From contig JAFULN010000040.1 of assembly GCA_017473335.1 (NCBI GenBank), positions 54,728 through 118,727 on the forward strand: 64,000 nt of DNA, in the 5' to 3' direction. A program made the translations under genes and the position numbers. Within the stretch, counting starts at the first letter, position 1. Every line of letters begins with the position of its first letter. The stretch comes from Erysipelotrichaceae bacterium. GTDB taxonomy: Bacteria; Bacillota_I; Bacilli_A; Erysipelotrichales; Erysipelotrichaceae. The notes below the pieces were generated by a model, which saw only the letters and a program-made list of their open reading frames with translations, made no database searches and was not told the origin of the DNA. Below, piece after piece: positions 61,068 to 64,000 of the stretch.

Positions 61068-62291
61068 CTACACCTCAATTTCTCCGTTCATCAGTTTTGG
61101 TAATAATCGGTCACGGGCTTCCTTTAACTTAATACATACTATTTGTTTGTTTTTTATTTCCTTTAAGATAGGCTCAACTATTCTATCAAATGCTAAAATA
61201 GTTGCTTCATCTGGCATTACAAATGGCATAGCTTTTATAATCTTTGAATTTACAGCCTTGGAAATTGAAGATGTATTCCCTAATGTATCATACTCAAAGT
61301 TATTTAAATAACAGTATGTATAAGCCTGTTTAAAATCATCATCAATATAAAAGTGCGCTATAGCTTCATTTGTGCACATATCAGTAGTTGCGATAGAAAC
61401 ACGCCCTACTGTCAGCTTGAAACTTACAAATATAGTACCTGCAGGCACTACCTTCATATTATGTTTTTTTACTGCTTCTTGCGTCAAACCTTCGCTTGTA
61501 GTAAATGAATATACCCCTGAAGTTCCCATATCTGAAATAGACAACCATGGTACTCCATCATTTCCATTTACAAACCATTGTTTTTCAGCACGAGGTGGTG
61601 TTTTGCCAATAGTGATATTAAAGAATCTTTCAGCCTTATCTTTCTCCCACCCTTCTGGTACGCCATCTACGATAACCACATCTTCATGTCCAGGAAAGCG
61701 CAAATCCACAAACCACTCTTTATACAAACGCTGTGCTGCTTCTTCAAGAAGTTTGATTTGCTTCTGGTTATTTTTAATCAAATCATCATATGCTTTTAAA
61801 GTACTTGCAATTTTTTCTTGAGTTTCAATTGGTGGTAATGCCACTTTTAATCCAAGCAAATCTTCATTTTTCAGACTTGCTCTTGTAGTCATAGTTGAAA
61901 AAGCTTGAAATTCCCCCCTGAAACTTGGCATTCTCATATAGTAACCAATATATTCAGGCAAAACCCTTCCATCCTGTAAGGGACGCATTCTTTTGGTAAA
62001 TCCATTATATGTTGCATGTGGATAATCTTTCAATGCAACGCAACTCATTCCCAGTTCATCAGATGTTTCGCTTGTTCTTGTAACAAAAACATCTCCTCGT
62101 TTTACTGAATAATTATTCTGTTCTTTTTCAGTAGATTGTACTAAATCAGTTAATTCGTCTGGTATAAAATAATTATTAAAAACAGTTGAAAATGTCAAAA
62201 AAGGATAACCAGAACCAAAAAATTTCCCACCTTTAGACAATCCGTTATGAACACTATATAAATCTCCTAATTTAACATATTCCCAACTCAT
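61068..62291 (-). CDS. hsdS: Type I restriction enzyme, S (specificity) subunit
   Basis: 407 aa with two target-recognition domains and two spacer helices. TRD1 runs about 1-150 and ends in GLKVALPPIETQEKIASTLK (start of helix 1); TRD2 runs about 215-370 and ends in IIKAMPFVMPDEATILAFDR (helix 2). RDRLLPKLMNGEIEV is the standard C-terminus. Two TRDs mean a bipartite site. It overlaps hsdM by 4 bases. No second hsdS or inverted repeat for switching is in the window. Confidence 0.93.
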   Translation of the reverse strand: MSWEYVKLGDLYSVHNGLSKGGKFFGSGYPFLTFSTVFNNYFIPDELTDLVQSTEKEQNNYSVKRGDVFVTRTSETSDELGMSCVALKDYPHATYNGFTKRMRPLQDGRVLPEYIGYYMRMPSFRGEFQAFSTMTTRASLKNEDLLGLKVALPPIETQEKIASTLKAYDDLIKNNQKQIKLLEEAAQRLYKEWFVDLRFPGHEDVVIVDGVPEGWEKDKAERFFNITIGKTPPRAEKQWFVNGNDGVPWLSISDMGTSGVYSFTTSEGLTQEAVKKHNMKVVPAGTIFVSFKLTVGRVSIATTDMCTNEAIAHFYIDDDFKQAYTYCYLNNFEYDTLGNTSSISKAVNSKIIKAMPFVMPDEATILAFDRIVEPILKEIKNKQIVCIKLKEARDRLLPKLMNGEIEV

Positions 62292-64000
62292 AACCCCATC
62301 TCCTTCATATTTTTAGAGATAGTATCCATCAAATCATTTGATTCTGCCTGCAGAGATAACAGTTCCCGATGAATTTCTGCCATTCGTTCTTCAAAGTCCA
62401 CACCATCATCTTCCACCGGTGCAACACCTACATAAGCGCCCGGTGTCAGAGACCAGCCTTTCGCTTCAATTTCAGAAATATCAGCAACTTTGCACAGACC
62501 AAGCACATCAACATACACGCCATCACCGAATTTTTCATACAGCCAGTGTGCTTCTTTTGCTACGGTGATTTCTTCATTCTTATCAGCAATCATCTTGTCG
62601 TATTCAGCCTGAATACGCTTTTTATCAGTACGGCCTGCGTTATCTACTTCAAGTTTCGCACGTTTCTGCAGATCTTTCAGCTCGTCTTTCAACTGATGCA
62701 GAATGTCTTCAAAGGAACCATTGCCCAACACAGCTCTGTATTCATCCAGTAATGCTGTGTATTTTTCTGTCTCACCACGATAGAGCCATACAGTCGCATT
62801 CAGATTCTTCAGCTGCCACTCTGACCATTCATTCAATGTACGGTCAACAACAGTGTAGTAGTTACGTGCATCAATAAACAGAACTTTATCTTTGATAGCT
62901 TCGCTTTTGCCCTTATCAAAGAACCACAGAGAACAAGGCAGAGATTTTGTGTAGAAAAAGTTATTGCCTACACTGATCATTGCATCCACATGACCTGTTT
63001 TTACAAGTTTTTCACGAATATCTTTGTCTTTACCTTGGCTGTCTGTAGCTGAAGAAGCCATAACAAAACCGGCACGGCCATTCTCGTTCAGATAGCTATA
63101 GAAATAAGAAATCCACAGATAGTTACCGTTTCCAACTTCCTTATTCTTGTTAATTCCGGGCATACCAAATGGCAGACGTTTTGCGTTTTCGCAAGACTCT
63201 GCTTTTACTTTGTCCACATTGAAAGGTGGGTTTGCCATTACATAATCACAGCAGCCATCCAGATTGTGGGCATCGTGATAGAATGTATTGGCTTCATCAC
63301 CGGATTTGATAACACCTGTAAGTCCATGAACAGCCATATTCATCAGACACAGCTGTGCATTGTATTCAACTTTTTCCTGGCCATAGAAAGTCATGGCACT
63401 GTTTGCATTCATACCGGACTGATTTACAAAGTCACCGGACTGAATGAACATACCGCCGGAACCACAGGCAGGGTCAAGCAATATACCGTTCTTTGGCTCA
63501 ATAATGTTTACAATCATTTTTACCAATGACTTTGGTGTGAAGAAAACGCCATCATCAGAAGCGATGTTTTTCGCAAATTTGTTGAGGAAGTATTCATAAA
63601 TACGACCGATAATGTCACCGCCAACTTCATCCAGTGCGCTGTTGTTAAAAATACGCAAGAGTTCGCCGAGAAGATCATCATTGAACATTGTGTAGTCTTT
63701 AGGCAATACACCAACAAGCTGTTCGCTCTGGTCTTCTACCAATACCATAGCATTGTTTACAACCTCTCCAAGGCTATTCATAACATGACCGTCTTTATTT
63801 ACAAGACCTGCAGATGAAATATCTGATGGAAGATTTACCAGATAGTCATACTGTGCTTCTTTTGGTAAAAAGAGCGCACTTTTAGCGGTAAAGTCACTCG
63901 CTTCTACCGGCATTACTCTGCCACCACGAGACGGGCGATTCTTAAGAATTTCTGCCTCTACCATTTTAAATCTGCTATATGCATAACGCAGAAAAATCAA
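62288..64000 (-). CDS. hsdM: Type I restriction enzyme, M (methylase) subunit, 5' end cut by window
   Basis: About 570 codons visible; the gene continues beyond base 64000. IFLRYAYSRFKMVEAEI at the edge belongs to the N-terminal helical domain, so perhaps 30-50 residues are missing. LLDPACGSGGMF (about 173-184 of the visible part) is the SAM-binding motif and VMANPPFN (about 253-260) the N6-adenine catalytic NPPF motif. It methylates adenine at the site chosen by HsdS and protects the host DNA. Confidence 0.95.
   Translation of the reverse strand: MIFLRYAYSRFKMVEAEILKNRPSRGGRVMPVEASDFTAKSALFLPKEAQYDYLVNLPSDISSAGLVNKDGHVMNSLGEVVNNAMVLVEDQSEQLVGVLPKDYTMFNDDLLGELLRIFNNSALDEVGGDIIGRIYEYFLNKFAKNIASDDGVFFTPKSLVKMIVNIIEPKNGILLDPACGSGGMFIQSGDFVNQSGMNANSAMTFYGQEKVEYNAQLCLMNMAVHGLTGVIKSGDEANTFYHDAHNLDGCCDYVMANPPFNVDKVKAESCENAKRLPFGMPGINKNKEVGNGNYLWISYFYSYLNENGRAGFVMASSATDSQGKDKDIREKLVKTGHVDAMISVGNNFFYTKSLPCSLWFFDKGKSEAIKDKVLFIDARNYYTVVDRTLNEWSEWQLKNLNATVWLYRGETEKYTALLDEYRAVLGNGSFEDILHQLKDELKDLQKRAKLEVDNAGRTDKKRIQAEYDKMIADKNEEITVAKEAHWLYEKFGDGVYVDVLGLCKVADISEIEAKGWSLTPGAYVGVAPVEDDGVDFEERMAEIHRELLSLQAESNDLMDTISKNMKEMGL

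Noticed and set aside
61068..62291. Phase-variable hsdS shuffling
   Set aside because: Only one hsdS is present and no recombinase or inverted repeat with a second TRD was seen in the window; a locus beyond 64000 cannot be excluded.
1..64000. tRNA or rRNA genes
   Set aside because: No clover-leaf candidate or rRNA-like stretch was noticed by eye; a tRNA scan would be needed to be certain.

Overview
The window is AT-rich DNA from a low-GC Gram-positive bacterium (Bacillota). The infC-rpmI-rplT operon with an L20-type leader, a SpoIIIAH-like gene next to an Asp23-family gene, strong AGGAGG-type ribosome binding sites, WXG100/EssC genes and a lysine riboswitch all fit. The overall character suggests a gut Erysipelotrichia-like lineage, but the genus cannot be named from sequence alone. 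Most genes lie on the minus strand. The first and last genes are cut by the window edges.

Bases 1-32,000 are mostly chromosomal backbone. They hold a partial B12-binding radical SAM gene, an orphan Card1/Can2-like CARF nuclease, gltX, infC-rpmI-rplT, and a minus-strand run truB-ribF-rsmF-like-RelA/SpoT-like-spoIIIAH-like-asp23-like. Next come a TtcA-like tRNA thiolase, a SagB-type oxidoreductase, and a lysine-riboswitch-controlled ABC importer followed by a radical SAM/SPASM gene. A compact type VII secretion-like locus follows (two WXG100 proteins, a large lipoprotein, an EssC-like ATPase and a small YukD/EsaB-position protein). It has no recognisable EsaA, EssA or EssB. After it come an RlmD-type RNA methyltransferase, a WYL regulator, an LCP transferase, a FRG-domain protein, a GH2 glycosidase, a SIS-domain sugar isomerase/deglycase, an RCC1-like repeat protein and BrnQ.

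Bases 32,100-51,500 are an accessory zone with much decay. It contains a UvrD-type helicase with zinc ribbons and a built-in nuclease-like segment, a HicAB toxin-antitoxin pair, two truncated IS21-family ends bracketing an oxidoreductase module, and a frameshifted RecD2-like fragment. Beyond these lie a SWIM-finger pair, an AbiH gene broken by one stop codon, and a decayed XRE/EVE-DUF3883 module. The intact paralogue of that module lies 3.7 kb away, and a Kef-type antiporter with its PII-like partner and a MutT hydrolase sit between the two copies. A 53-bp repeat brackets 35.8-47.6 kb.

Bases 51,600-64,000 are a defence island. A Hachiman system (HamA nuclease and HamB helicase) is followed by a type I restriction-modification operon read hsdM-hsdS-KAP NTPase-hsdR-PD-(D/E)xK-like gene on the minus strand. 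The two extra genes are packed into the operon with gaps of about 4-20 bases, which suggests they act with the restriction enzyme.

The best candidates for something little described are the XRE/EVE-DUF3883 module with its co-varying operator palindrome, the KAP and PD-(D/E)xK additions to the type I system, the reduced T7SS-like locus, the RelA/SpoT-like enzyme in the truB-ribF cluster, and the orphan CARF nuclease.
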